DNA from: CAIKLP01 sp965279595
GTDB taxonomy: Bacteria; Bacteroidota; Bacteroidia; Sphingobacteriales; Sphingobacteriaceae
Reading direction: 5' to 3'
Assembly (NCBI GenBank): GCA_965279595.1
Contig: OZ257246.1
Span: 868,001 to 932,000, forward strand
DNA: 64,000 nucleotides
Shown: piece after piece, positions 1 to 7,006 of the stretch
Numbering within the stretch: the stretch's first letter is position 1
Layout: each line of letters opens with the position of its first letter
Made by a program: the position numbers and the translations under genes
Notes under the pieces: generated by a model
The model's input: only the letters and a program-made list of their open reading frames with translations
Databases searched by the model: none
What the model was told of the DNA's origin: nothing

Positions 1-408
1 GTTGCTTATCATTTTGAATTTCCTCTTGGGTTTATTTTATTTTTATGGGCAAGCGATTCAGGCGCATATTTGGTCGGAGTTAGCTTTGGAAAGAATAGAT
101 TATTCGAAAGAATTTCTCCCAAAAAATCATGGGAAGGGTTTTTCGGTGGATTGTTTTTAAGTTTGATTACAGCCTATATTTTCTCTTCTTATTTTGTCGA
201 AACACCTTTAGTTATTTGGTTAGTCATGTCCATATTAGTGGTTGTATTCGGCACATTTGGTGATTTAGTAGAGTCAATGTTTAAAAGAAGTATTGATATA
301 AAAGATTCTGGTTCTTTATTGCCTGGCCACGGAGGCATTTTAGACCGATTTGACGGCTTATTAATAGCTGCACCAATTGTTTATGTCTATCTACTACTTT
401 TTTTATAA
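1..408 (+). CDS. cdsA: Phosphatidate cytidylyltransferase (C-terminal part; start lies outside the window)
   Basis: This is an integral membrane enzyme that makes CDP-diacylglycerol from phosphatidic acid and CTP, the precursor of all phospholipids. The reading frame is open from base 1, so the gene is cut by the window edge and only the last 135 residues are visible. The visible part has the family's WASDSGAY block, then ISPKKSWEG, and near the end the CDP-diglyceride synthase signature (KR, then KD, then PGHGGILDRFD), followed by a final hydrophobic helix. psd follows 31 bp downstream on the same strand, which fits a phospholipid-synthesis operon. The family call is secure; the N-terminus cannot be judged. 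Confidence 0.93.
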   Translation, partial: VAYHFEFPLGFILFLWASDSGAYLVGVSFGKNRLFERISPKKSWEGFFGGLFLSLITAYIFSSYFVETPLVIWLVMSILVVVFGTFGDLVESMFKRSIDIKDSGSLLPGHGGILDRFDGLLIAAPIVYVYLLLFL

Positions 409-439
409 ATTCGCCTCGTTCATTAAAATTTAAATAAAT

Positions 440-1102
440 ATGACTTTACATAAAGAAGGCATTGCCTCCATTATATTGGCTTTAGCGGTTGGTTTAATAA
501 TAAATTGCGCTACTTACTATTTTGCACATGATATTCAATGGTTAAGGATAATTGGTTATGTGGTTTCGTCATTATTTTTAATTATTATTTTACAGTTCTT
601 TAGACTGCCAATATTTCCTATACAAAAAAATGATTCTATCATCCTTTCTCCAGCTGATGGAAAAGTGGTGGTGATTGAAGAAGTAGAAGAAACAGAGTAC
701 TTCAAAGACAAAAGAATTCAAGTTTCCATATTTATGTCACCAATTAATGTGCATGTGAATAGAAACCCAATAACAGGAATAGTGAAGTACGCAAAATATC
801 ATCCCGGTTTATATTTGGTGGCGTGGCATCCTAAATCATCAACAGAAAACGAGAGAACAACTGTGGTATATGAACATGCTGGTACAAAGGTTCAAGTATT
901 GATGCGTCAAATTGCAGGAGCCTTGGCGCGTAGAATCTGTTATTATGTAAAAGAAGGGGATAATGTTGAACAGGGTTCTGAAATGGGCTTTATTAAATTT
1001 GGTTCTAGAGTAGATTTGTTTCTTCCAATTGGCACCAAAATCAACGTAAAGCTTAACGAGGTTGTAAAAGGTGGGATAAGCAATATTGCAACTATTGCAT
1101 AA
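440..1102 (+). CDS. psd: Phosphatidylserine decarboxylase proenzyme, short soluble-core type
   Basis: Decarboxylates phosphatidylserine to phosphatidylethanolamine. The enzyme is made as a proenzyme and cleaves itself to create a pyruvoyl cofactor. At 220 residues it is the short (archaeal/Bacteroidota-type) form. Residues 10-60 are two hydrophobic membrane segments. Then come SPADG (70-74), the MSPINVHVNR block (99-108), YHPG (120-123) and the cleavage motif FGSR (187-190), where Ser189 should become the pyruvoyl group in the alpha chain. It lies 31 bp after cdsA, consistent with co-transcription and with phosphatidylethanolamine as the main lipid. No Shine-Dalgarno sequence is seen, as is usual for the phylum. 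Confidence 0.93.
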   Translation: MTLHKEGIASIILALAVGLIINCATYYFAHDIQWLRIIGYVVSSLFLIIILQFFRLPIFPIQKNDSIILSPADGKVVVIEEVEETEYFKDKRIQVSIFMSPINVHVNRNPITGIVKYAKYHPGLYLVAWHPKSSTENERTTVVYEHAGTKVQVLMRQIAGALARRICYYVKEGDNVEQGSEMGFIKFGSRVDLFLPIGTKINVKLNEVVKGGISNIATIA

Positions 1103-1103
1103 A

Positions 1104-1123
1104 TGTTACAATTGCTTGTAACA
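1104..1123 (+). terminator. Hairpin after psd, possible weak terminator
   Basis: A perfect 8-bp stem (TGTTACAA, loop TTGC, TTGTAACA) starts two bases after the psd stop codon. The following sequence is only moderately T-rich (CATTTATTTGT), so termination may be partial. It could equally be an mRNA-stabilising 3' stem. Confidence 0.35.
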
Positions 1124-1171
1124 CATTTATTTGTATATTAGCGTTATAAGAAATCAATTAATAAAATCAAT

Positions 1172-1387
1172 ATGAAAAAAATTGCATTAATGTTGGCTAT
1201 CATCGCAACAACTTCAATGGTTGCGTTAGCTTATGGTGATAAAGATGGTAAGTCTTGCAGCACTAAAGAATCAGGTAAAAAATCTTGTTGCTCATCATCT
1301 AAAGAAGGTGCTGAAAGTAAAGCAACAACTACAAAAACTGCAAAAGCAGCACCAGTAGCAAAAGCAACTTCAACTCCAAAAAAATAA
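1172..1387 (+). CDS. Small Cys/Lys/Ser/Ala-rich secreted protein of unknown function
   Basis: A 71-residue protein. Residues 1-20 form a typical Sec signal peptide (MKK, hydrophobic core, then LALAYG-like end). The mature part is low-complexity: Lys, Ser, Thr and Ala dominate, with Cys29 and the pair Cys39-Cys40 in a GKKSCCSSSKEG context, and a Lys/Ala/Thr tail. No catalytic domain is visible. A strong terminator follows within 15 bp, so it is probably its own transcription unit or the end of cdsA-psd. The Cys cluster could bind metal or form disulfides, but that is only a guess. The signal peptide, clean start and terminator support a real gene. Confidence 0.7.
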   Translation: MKKIALMLAIIATTSMVALAYGDKDGKSCSTKESGKKSCCSSSKEGAESKATTTKTAKAAPVAKATSTPKK

Positions 1388-1400
1388 TAATTTTTGGATT

Positions 1401-1435
1401 AAAAAAAAAGACGATCAATGATCGTCTTTTTTTTT
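1401..1435. terminator. Bidirectional rho-independent terminator
   Basis: An A-run, the palindrome AGACGATCAATGATCGTCT and a T-run give a stem with a U-tract in both directions. It lies between the convergent ends of the small secreted-protein gene (plus) and the MscS gene (minus). Confidence 0.85.
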
Positions 1436-1439
1436 GCTC

Positions 1440-2573
1440 TTACTCTTCGGATGAAGTAATAGGAAGGCCTTCTTTATTTATCACCATCCTTGTTGGATAG
1501 GCAAAACTTGACCCATTTTTATATACAATTTCTGTGATTTTAAAATTCACATTTTCCTTGATTTCCAAATATTCATTGTATTCAACCATTTCAATAAAAT
1601 ACAATACCATTATGCGTAATGAAAAATCACCGAACTCTTCAAAAATTGCTATACTATCAGAACTAAGATGGTTAGATTCTTTTATTAAAATATTTATTTC
1701 AGTCAGAATTTTTTTCATTTGCTCTGAACTGGTATCATAGGTTAATCCAATTGAAAATTTAACTCTTCTAAAATTTCTTAGTGTTAAATTTTCTAATGCA
1801 TTATCTATCATTTTTTTATTTGGAACAGTAATAATGCTTTTATCAATGCTTCTTATTTGAGTGCTCCTAAATCCAACTTTTTCTATATGTCCCTCTATAT
1901 TGTCAACTCTTACCAAATCCCCTACCACAAAGGGTTTGTCAAGAAAAATAGTAAATGAACCAAACAAGTTTTCTAAACTATCTTTTGCTGCTAATGCAAC
2001 AGCAATACCACCAATACCTAAGCCGGCAATTAGCGTTAGAACGTTTATTTCAAACACCATTCCAAGCAATACAAAAACACCAATTATGCAAGTAATAATT
2101 TTTGCAAGTTCTTTAACAAATGGAACTAATTGGTCATCTGCTTTTGATTCTGTTAATGATGCTTTATACGCAAACACCAATGCAACAAAATCTATAATTC
2201 TAAGAAACACCCAAATAATTGAAATGATGATAAAGAAAATAAATAATTTATCAATGATATCAAGATAAGTTATGATGTTTCCTTTGCGTTGAAAAAAGGT
2301 ATAGCTGAATGGATATGTAAGTTGATTTATTGCCCAGTAAAATAAGGTAACAATAATCAATAACTCAATAGGTTTAACTAATAATTCTACAAACTTTTCT
2401 CCTTTAACATCAGCGGCAAAACGTTTAAAAAGTTTAAATAATAACCTACTTGCTGATCGAGAAAAGAAACGCAAAAGTGCTAATCCGAATAATACAATTC
2501 CACAAAACCATAAGTATTGTGAAACAGAATTGCCAGCATAAATTTGATTACAAAAATTTTGAAAATTATTCAT
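1440..2573 (-). CDS. MscS-family small-conductance mechanosensitive channel
   Basis: A membrane channel that opens under hypo-osmotic stress to release solutes. The 377-residue protein has about four N-terminal transmembrane helices (near 19-40, 63-87, 106-135, 153-175). Then comes the Gly/Ala-rich pore helix (GLGIGGIAVALAAKDS, near 184-199) and the beta domain with DKPFVVGDLV, the hallmark of the family. A mixed alpha/beta cytoplasmic C-terminus follows. Its ATG overlaps the stop codon of the upstream dehydrogenase by one base (TAATG), which suggests translational coupling. The subfamily is longer at the N-terminus than E. coli MscS, so no specific gene symbol is given. Confidence 0.9.
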   Translation of the reverse strand: MNNFQNFCNQIYAGNSVSQYLWFCGIVLFGLALLRFFSRSASRLLFKLFKRFAADVKGEKFVELLVKPIELLIIVTLFYWAINQLTYPFSYTFFQRKGNIITYLDIIDKLFIFFIIISIIWVFLRIIDFVALVFAYKASLTESKADDQLVPFVKELAKIITCIIGVFVLLGMVFEINVLTLIAGLGIGGIAVALAAKDSLENLFGSFTIFLDKPFVVGDLVRVDNIEGHIEKVGFRSTQIRSIDKSIITVPNKKMIDNALENLTLRNFRRVKFSIGLTYDTSSEQMKKILTEINILIKESNHLSSDSIAIFEEFGDFSLRIMVLYFIEMVEYNEYLEIKENVNFKITEIVYKNGSSFAYPTRMVINKEGLPITSSEE

Positions 2574-3799
2574 TACACTAATTGACTTAAAGCAATTTCA
2601 AATGATGTTTTAGCAATACCTTTTTTTGATGTGTTTTTTTGATGTGACTTTACAATAGCCGCTTTAATGGTATTGGAAGTATCAGTGAATATTGCGTCAT
2701 CGGTTGTTGAAACTCCTTTGTTCATTAAATATGCAAACACTCTTGCCATACCACAATTAGAAATAAAATCTGGAATAATGCTCACATTTTGATCAGCAAA
2801 CTCTCCTATTGGTCCAAAGAAAATTTCTTTATCTGCAAATGGAACATTAGCACCACATGCAATTACTTCAAGGCCCACATTAATTAAACTTTCAATTTGG
2901 TTTTGAGTTACTAACCTTGAAGCGGCAGCAGGAATAAAAATTTCTGCTTTAGTTTTCCAAATTATTTCATTGATTTTTTCAAAGCTAATTAAGTTATTAC
3001 TTACTAACGTGTTTTTCTCTCTATGGATAAATAATTCGGTAATTTCTTTCATGCTAAATCCTTGCTCATTGATTAAGCCACCAACCCGGTCGATAATACC
3101 AACAACTTTGGCTCCTTCTTGAGTAAGGTAATAAGCTGCTGCTGCACCAACATTTCCGAATCCTTGGATAATTGCTCTTTTTCCTTTTAAACTTCCTCCA
3201 TACACATCATAATAGTGTCTAACAGATTCTGAAACACCGTATCCTGTTATCATATCTGCTACTACATATTTCCTTTCAATTGAAGGGGAATATTTTGGAT
3301 CGTCTAAAACTTTTGAAACACCGTACCTCAATTGACCTATCTGTTGTATTTTTTCTTTCTCATGAGCATTAAAATGCCCATTTATTACACCTTCTTGTGG
3401 ATGCCATAAACCCACAGCTTCAGTCATGGGAATAACTTCATGTATTTCATCAACGTTTAAGTCACCACCTGTTCCATAATAGTTTTTAAGCAAAGGAATA
3501 ACCGCTTTATACCATCTTTCTAAAACTCCTTTTTTTCTAGGGTCAGCTGGATCAAAATTTATCCCAGATTTAGCACCGCCTATAGCTGGACCAGAAACAG
3601 TAAATTTAACCTCCATTGTTTTGGCTAATGACTCCACTTCTCTTTTATCGAGCCCTTTTCTCATTCTTGTTCCACCGCCTGCAGCACCACCTCTTAATGA
3701 GTTAATTACTACCCAACCTTCAGCTTCAGTTTCTGAATCTTTCCATTCAAAAACTATTTCTGGACGTTTCTCTTCATATTTTTTTAGTAGCTCTTTCAT
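2573..3799 (-). CDS. Glu/Leu/Phe/Val dehydrogenase family protein
   Basis: NAD(P)-dependent oxidative deamination of an amino acid to its 2-oxo acid. The substrate is not settled by the sequence. The N-terminal domain has the Gly-rich GGAAGGGTRM stretch (near 37-46), the catalytic-lysine loop GPAIGGAKSGI (70-80, Lys77) and GGDLNVDE (111-118, Asp113). The C-terminal Rossmann domain opens with QGFGNVG (212-217 region). At 408 residues it lies between typical leucine dehydrogenases (about 365) and glutamate dehydrogenases (about 420-450). It overlaps the start of the MscS gene by one base. Family call is firm, specificity open. Confidence 0.9.
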   Translation of the reverse strand: MKELLKKYEEKRPEIVFEWKDSETEAEGWVVINSLRGGAAGGGTRMRKGLDKREVESLAKTMEVKFTVSGPAIGGAKSGINFDPADPRKKGVLERWYKAVIPLLKNYYGTGGDLNVDEIHEVIPMTEAVGLWHPQEGVINGHFNAHEKEKIQQIGQLRYGVSKVLDDPKYSPSIERKYVVADMITGYGVSESVRHYYDVYGGSLKGKRAIIQGFGNVGAAAAYYLTQEGAKVVGIIDRVGGLINEQGFSMKEITELFIHREKNTLVSNNLISFEKINEIIWKTKAEIFIPAAASRLVTQNQIESLINVGLEVIACGANVPFADKEIFFGPIGEFADQNVSIIPDFISNCGMARVFAYLMNKGVSTTDDAIFTDTSNTIKAAIVKSHQKNTSKKGIAKTSFEIALSQLV

Positions 3800-3884
3800 T
3801 TGATTTATTTAATAGAAATTCAATGAAACAAAAATTCATAAAAATTGCCGTTTCAGCAAATTATAATTTGAGTGGATTGCAAAT

Positions 3885-3912
3885 AAAAAAACCCCGCAAT
3901 TGCGAGGTTTTT
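3885..3912 (-). terminator. Terminator of rplS
   Basis: A near-perfect palindrome (ACCCCGCAATTGCGAGGT core, one mismatched pair) flanked by A and T runs, 18 bp after the rplS stop. It separates the rpsP-rplS cluster from the dehydrogenase gene and reads well on the minus strand. Confidence 0.85.
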
Positions 3913-3929
3913 GAATATGTTGAATGAGC

Positions 3930-4277
3930 TTATGCTCCTCTTTTTTCTTTGATTCTTGCTTTCTTTCCAGTTAAGCCGCGTAAATAAAATAATTTAGCTC
4001 TTCTTACTGCTCCTCTTGAGTTGATTTCAACTTTATCAATGTTTGGAGAATTTACTGGGAAAATACGTTCCACACCTATTGAGTTCGAAACTTTACGTAC
4101 TGTAAATGTTTGATTTGCTCCTACTCCGTTACGTTGTATAACAACACCTTGGTATTGTTGGATACGTTCTTTGTTTCCTTCTTTAATCTTATAATGAACA
4201 GTTACTGTATCACCTGGATTGAAGTTAGGTAATTCATTTTTTGGATTCTGTTCGTCTACAAATTTTACTAAGTCCAT
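3930..4277 (-). CDS. rplS: 50S ribosomal protein L19 (bL19)
   Basis: A 115-residue ribosomal protein at the 30S-50S interface. It shows the family's full pattern: F-NPGDTV near residue 21, the GVVIQRNG block, FTVRKVSNSIGVERIFP, then the basic tail RRAKLFYLRGLTGKKARIKE. Length is usual. It is the last gene of the classic rpsP-rimM-trmD-rplS order. However, a 125-bp gap separates it from trmD, and a candidate promoter plus 5' hairpin lie in that gap, so it may also be transcribed alone. Confidence 0.98.
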   Translation of the reverse strand: MDLVKFVDEQNPKNELPNFNPGDTVTVHYKIKEGNKERIQQYQGVVIQRNGVGANQTFTVRKVSNSIGVERIFPVNSPNIDKVEINSRGAVRRAKLFYLRGLTGKKARIKEKRGA

Positions 4278-4296
4278 GGTTTTAAGCCTTTAAATG

Positions 4297-4332
4297 CGAT
4301 TTTTAACCCGTAAAAATCGGATTGCAAGTATA
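4297..4332 (-). promoter_or_regulatory. Candidate rplS promoter (-7 box) and 5'-terminal leader hairpin
   Basis: Reading the minus strand, TATACTTG (4332-4325, one mismatch to TAnnTTTG) is followed after 5 nt by a perfect 9-bp hairpin: CGATTTTTA, loop CGGGT, TAAAAATCG (4319-4297). The hairpin sits about 20 nt before the ATG. A -33 TTG is not convincing (closest at 4350-4348, spacer 15). The hairpin is seen directly; the promoter is inferred. Confidence 0.45.
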
Positions 4333-4402
4333 GGGATTTTTTATCAACAAAAAAATAAAATTTTAAAAATTGGTACTATTCAGACTGTTTTTGTGTGAAT
4401 AA

Positions 4403-5077
4403 CTATTCCAATAAATCAGGGCGCCTTTGCTTAGTTCTCTCTAAGGCTTGTTCAAATCGCCATTTTTCAACTTCTGGAGTATTTCCACTTAATAATATAC
4501 TTGGAACTTCTAAGCCTCTGAATATGGCTGGTCTGGTATATACTGGGGCGCTTAATAATCCATCTTGAAATGAATCTGATAAAGCAGATGTTTCGTCTGT
4601 CAAGACACCAGGAACTAATCTAACGATGCTATCAACAAGCACAGCTGCGGCTAACTCACCTCCACTCAATACATAATCTCCAATTGATACTTCTTTCGTT
4701 ACGAACAAATCTCTAATACGTTGGTCAATGCCTTTATAATGCCCACACAAAACCATCAAGTTTCCTTTTAACGATAATTCATTTGACATTGCCTGCGTTA
4801 GAGTTGTACCATCAGGCGTCATATAAATTATTTCTTCATACCTGTTTTCATTTTGTAATGACTCTATACAATTTGCAAAAGGTTCAATTGACATCACCAT
4901 TCCAGAACCCCCACCATATTGGTAGTCGTCTACATTTTTATGTTTATCAGTAGAATAATCTCTTAAGTTATGTACATTGATTTTTACCAATCCTTTTTGT
5001 TGAGCTCTTAATAAAATTGAATGAGCAAAAGGACTTTCCATTAACTGGGGCAATACTGTTATAACATCAATAACCAT
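4403..5077 (-). CDS. trmD: tRNA (guanine-N1-)-methyltransferase TrmD
   Basis: Methylates G37 next to the anticodon, preventing frameshifts, using S-adenosylmethionine. The 224-residue protein has the SPOUT-class TrmD signature: DYQYGGGSGMVM (51-62), LCGHYKGIDQRI and IGDYVLSGGELAA, which form the trefoil-knot SAM site. The C-terminal domain ends in RFEQALERTKQRRPDLL, which closes over the tRNA. It lies in the conserved rpsP-rimM-trmD-rplS order, but here an extra secreted-protein gene separates it from rimM. Confidence 0.98.
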   Translation of the reverse strand: MVIDVITVLPQLMESPFAHSILLRAQQKGLVKINVHNLRDYSTDKHKNVDDYQYGGGSGMVMSIEPFANCIESLQNENRYEEIIYMTPDGTTLTQAMSNELSLKGNLMVLCGHYKGIDQRIRDLFVTKEVSIGDYVLSGGELAAAVLVDSIVRLVPGVLTDETSALSDSFQDGLLSAPVYTRPAIFRGLEVPSILLSGNTPEVEKWRFEQALERTKQRRPDLLE

Positions 5078-5123
5078 TTTACAAAACTACATTTTCAAAA
5101 TTTAATCTCCATACAATTTGAGT

Positions 5124-5678
5124 TTAATCCATTTTAGGGATTATTATAGTTTTGTTCCATTTTTTAGCCCTTGCTTTTTTTGCGGCTTTTGAATTATAGA
5201 TTAAAGAGATTGGGGTTAAAACAGTTGGACTCGGTTTTGTCATCGGACCACGGTATTGCTTTAATCCAGGAATATCAAAATTGCTATCAATTGTTTTCAT
5301 GTTGATAATTGCTTTCCGAAGATCTTCAACAGTACGTATACCTTTAATTTCAGCAGTTTTTAAATTGTAACTGTGTCGTTTTAGAAATACATTTATTTGC
5401 TTGTTCACAACAATTTCTAAAGGAATAATTTCAAATGTTTGAAAATATCCAATTGCAGAAAAGTGGATAGTGTCGCCTGGAAAAACATTTAGTTGAACTG
5501 TACCATTTTCGTCTGTGAAAGTTGAACCTGGTCGATGGTTGATTTGAATACCTACCCAAGGTATTGGCTGAATACTGTCTGAACTATAAACCCTGATGCT
5601 AATTTTTAATTTTTGCGCAAAAGCAACCTTTGAAAAAACAAATAAACAGAGAAATACTAATAGGAGTTTGAATTTCAT
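5124..5678 (-). CDS. Secreted carboxypeptidase-regulatory-like (CarboxypepD_reg) domain protein
   Basis: A 184-residue protein. Residues 1-21 are a Sec signal peptide ending in AFAQ. Residues 25-105 resemble the CarboxypepD_reg/DUF4480-type beta-sandwich common in Bacteroidota (PIPWVGIQIN, GSTFTDENGTVQLNVFPGDTIHFSAIGY). The remaining tail is basic and lacks recognisable motifs. There is no C-terminal T9SS domain and no TonB plug, so it is not a truncated receptor by any visible sign. It sits between rimM and trmD on the same strand, 46 bp from trmD and 40 bp from rimM, so it is probably expressed with translation genes. Its job is unknown. Confidence 0.8.
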   Translation of the reverse strand: MKFKLLLVFLCLFVFSKVAFAQKLKISIRVYSSDSIQPIPWVGIQINHRPGSTFTDENGTVQLNVFPGDTIHFSAIGYFQTFEIIPLEIVVNKQINVFLKRHSYNLKTAEIKGIRTVEDLRKAIINMKTIDSNFDIPGLKQYRGPMTKPSPTVLTPISLIYNSKAAKKARAKKWNKTIIIPKMD

Positions 5679-5718
5679 TTAGTTTTAAGACGAAATAAAA
5701 TCAAAAAAGTTGTATGGA

Positions 5719-6246
5719 TTAAATTAAATAGATATCCAACAAACCTTCTGGTAAATTTACATGAAGTGTTTTGCTGACTTTATCAATTTGCTTTACAAAT
5801 TGAACGTTAATTGGAAATAATACTTCTTTGTTTTGGTATTGCATTGTTGCCATAGTTTGTTGTGGCATTTGCTCTATGCTATCGATGATAGATAATTCTC
5901 CTAGTGATTCATCAACTACCAAATAACCTTTTAAATCTTCCACTTTAAACGCTTTAGATTCTTTTGGTTTTTGCTTTTTATAAATCAACACTTTCTTATT
6001 AACTAGGGGGCTAGCTTTGTCAATGTGATCAACTGTTTCAAGATATAAATAAGCTACATTCTTTTGAATGCGAAAGGCTGTAATAAAAAATGGAACCGGT
6101 TTATTATTGATTTCAATAAATACCGATTCCAAGTTTTGATAGGCTTCAGGGTTTTCTACTTCAAAATAAAGTTGAACTTCACCTTTTAGACCTTTAGTTT
6201 TCTTAATTGTTCCTATTTGAAAATACTTGCTTTCTATCGCGTTCAT
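5719..6246 (-). CDS. rimM: 16S rRNA processing protein RimM
   Basis: An assembly factor for the 30S head that binds protein S19. The 175-residue protein begins with the RimM N-domain (IGTIKKTKGLKGEVQLYFE, near 12-30) and has the PRC-barrel C-terminal part (LKGYLVVDESLGELSIIDSI, then PINVQFVKQIDKVSKTLHVNLPEGLLDI). Length matches the family. It lies 12 bp after rpsP, as in most bacteria. The sequence is divergent, but motif order and context make the call safe. Confidence 0.95.
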   Translation of the reverse strand: MNAIESKYFQIGTIKKTKGLKGEVQLYFEVENPEAYQNLESVFIEINNKPVPFFITAFRIQKNVAYLYLETVDHIDKASPLVNKKVLIYKKQKPKESKAFKVEDLKGYLVVDESLGELSIIDSIEQMPQQTMATMQYQNKEVLFPINVQFVKQIDKVSKTLHVNLPEGLLDIYLI

Positions 6247-6258
6247 TTCAAATTGAAA

Positions 6259-6816
6259 TTATTCTGCAGCTGGTGTTTCTGTTTCAGTCGCTTCAGTTGA
6301 AGGTGTTTCTACCTCTTCTTCAGCTGCTGTTTCTTCAACAACTACTTCTTCAACAACAGGAGTGTTTTTAGCAATAATAGCAGCAGCTTTCGCTTCTTTT
6401 TGTTTAACCTCTGCAGCTAAACGTGCTTTTAATACTTCTTCTTTCGATCCTGCTAAGTTTGATTTTTTAGTATCAACTTTAGTTACTTTAGCTTCTAACC
6501 AAGCTGCAAATTTTGCATCTGCTTGTTCTTGTGTTAAAGCTCCTTTTTTAACCCCACCTTCAAGGTGTTTTTTGTACAATACTCCTTTGTATGAAAGGAT
6601 AGCACGGGTTGTGTCGGTCGGTTGTGCACCATTGTGTAACCACTGAACAGCACTGTCAACATTAATGTCAATTGTTGCTGGATTTGTGTTAGGGTTATAA
6701 ACACCTAACTTCTCAATGAACTTACCATCTCTTGGAGCACGTGAATCCGCCACTACAATGTGATAAAAAGCTCTTTGCTTCTTACCATGTCTTTGTAATC
6801 TGATTTTTACTGGCAT
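6259..6816 (-). CDS. rpsP: 30S ribosomal protein S16 (bS16) with long C-terminal tail
   Basis: The first 80 residues are a normal S16 (PVKIRLQRHGKKQRAFYHIVV, DSRAPRDGKFIEKLGVYNP). The protein is 185 residues instead of the usual 80-90. The extra C-terminus first runs as a Lys/Ala-rich, probably helical stretch (to about 145) and then as a very acidic Glu/Val/Thr/Ala tail (EEVVVEETAAEEEVE). Extended S16 tails are known in Bacteroidota, so I read this as a lineage trait and not a fusion error. It starts the rpsP-rimM-...-trmD-rplS cluster. Confidence 0.97.
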   Translation of the reverse strand: MPVKIRLQRHGKKQRAFYHIVVADSRAPRDGKFIEKLGVYNPNTNPATIDINVDSAVQWLHNGAQPTDTTRAILSYKGVLYKKHLEGGVKKGALTQEQADAKFAAWLEAKVTKVDTKKSNLAGSKEEVLKARLAAEVKQKEAKAAAIIAKNTPVVEEVVVEETAAEEEVETPSTEATETETPAAE

Positions 6817-6840
6817 TTTCTTTTTTAATTATTAGTTAAT

Positions 6841-6897
6841 CCCTATGGTATCCATCCAAAGGGAGGGCAAAGATGCGAACAAATGTGGAAAATTCAA
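6841..6897 (-). promoter_or_regulatory. rpsP promoter and 5'-terminal leader hairpin
   Basis: On the minus strand: TTG (6897-6895), a 19-nt spacer, CATCTTTG (6875-6868, one mismatch to TAnnTTTG), then CCCTCCCT. A hairpin begins 4 nt after the -7 box: CCCT, bulge TTGG, ATGG, loop ATA, CCAT, AGGG (6863-6841), 24 nt before the ATG. The 15 bases ATCTTTGCCCTCCCT are identical to the rplM promoter, which has the same spacer length. That match is the main support. Confidence 0.65.
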
Positions 6898-6908
6898 AAC
6901 AGAATCCT

Positions 6909-6957
6909 AAAAAAGAACCCTTTTCTTCAATGAAACATTGAAGAAAAGGGTTCTTTT
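6909..6957 (-). terminator. Strong terminator of the choice-of-anchor T9SS protein gene
   Basis: A perfect 22-bp stem (AAAAGAACCCTTTTCTTCAATG and its complement) with a 3-nt loop, followed on the minus strand by a T-run. It insulates the T9SS protein gene from the rpsP promoter, which begins just beyond it. Confidence 0.9.
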
Positions 6958-7006
6958 TGCTTATAAAATGTGGTTTCAGCAATGAAACTGTAATGAAACA
7001 ATATTC

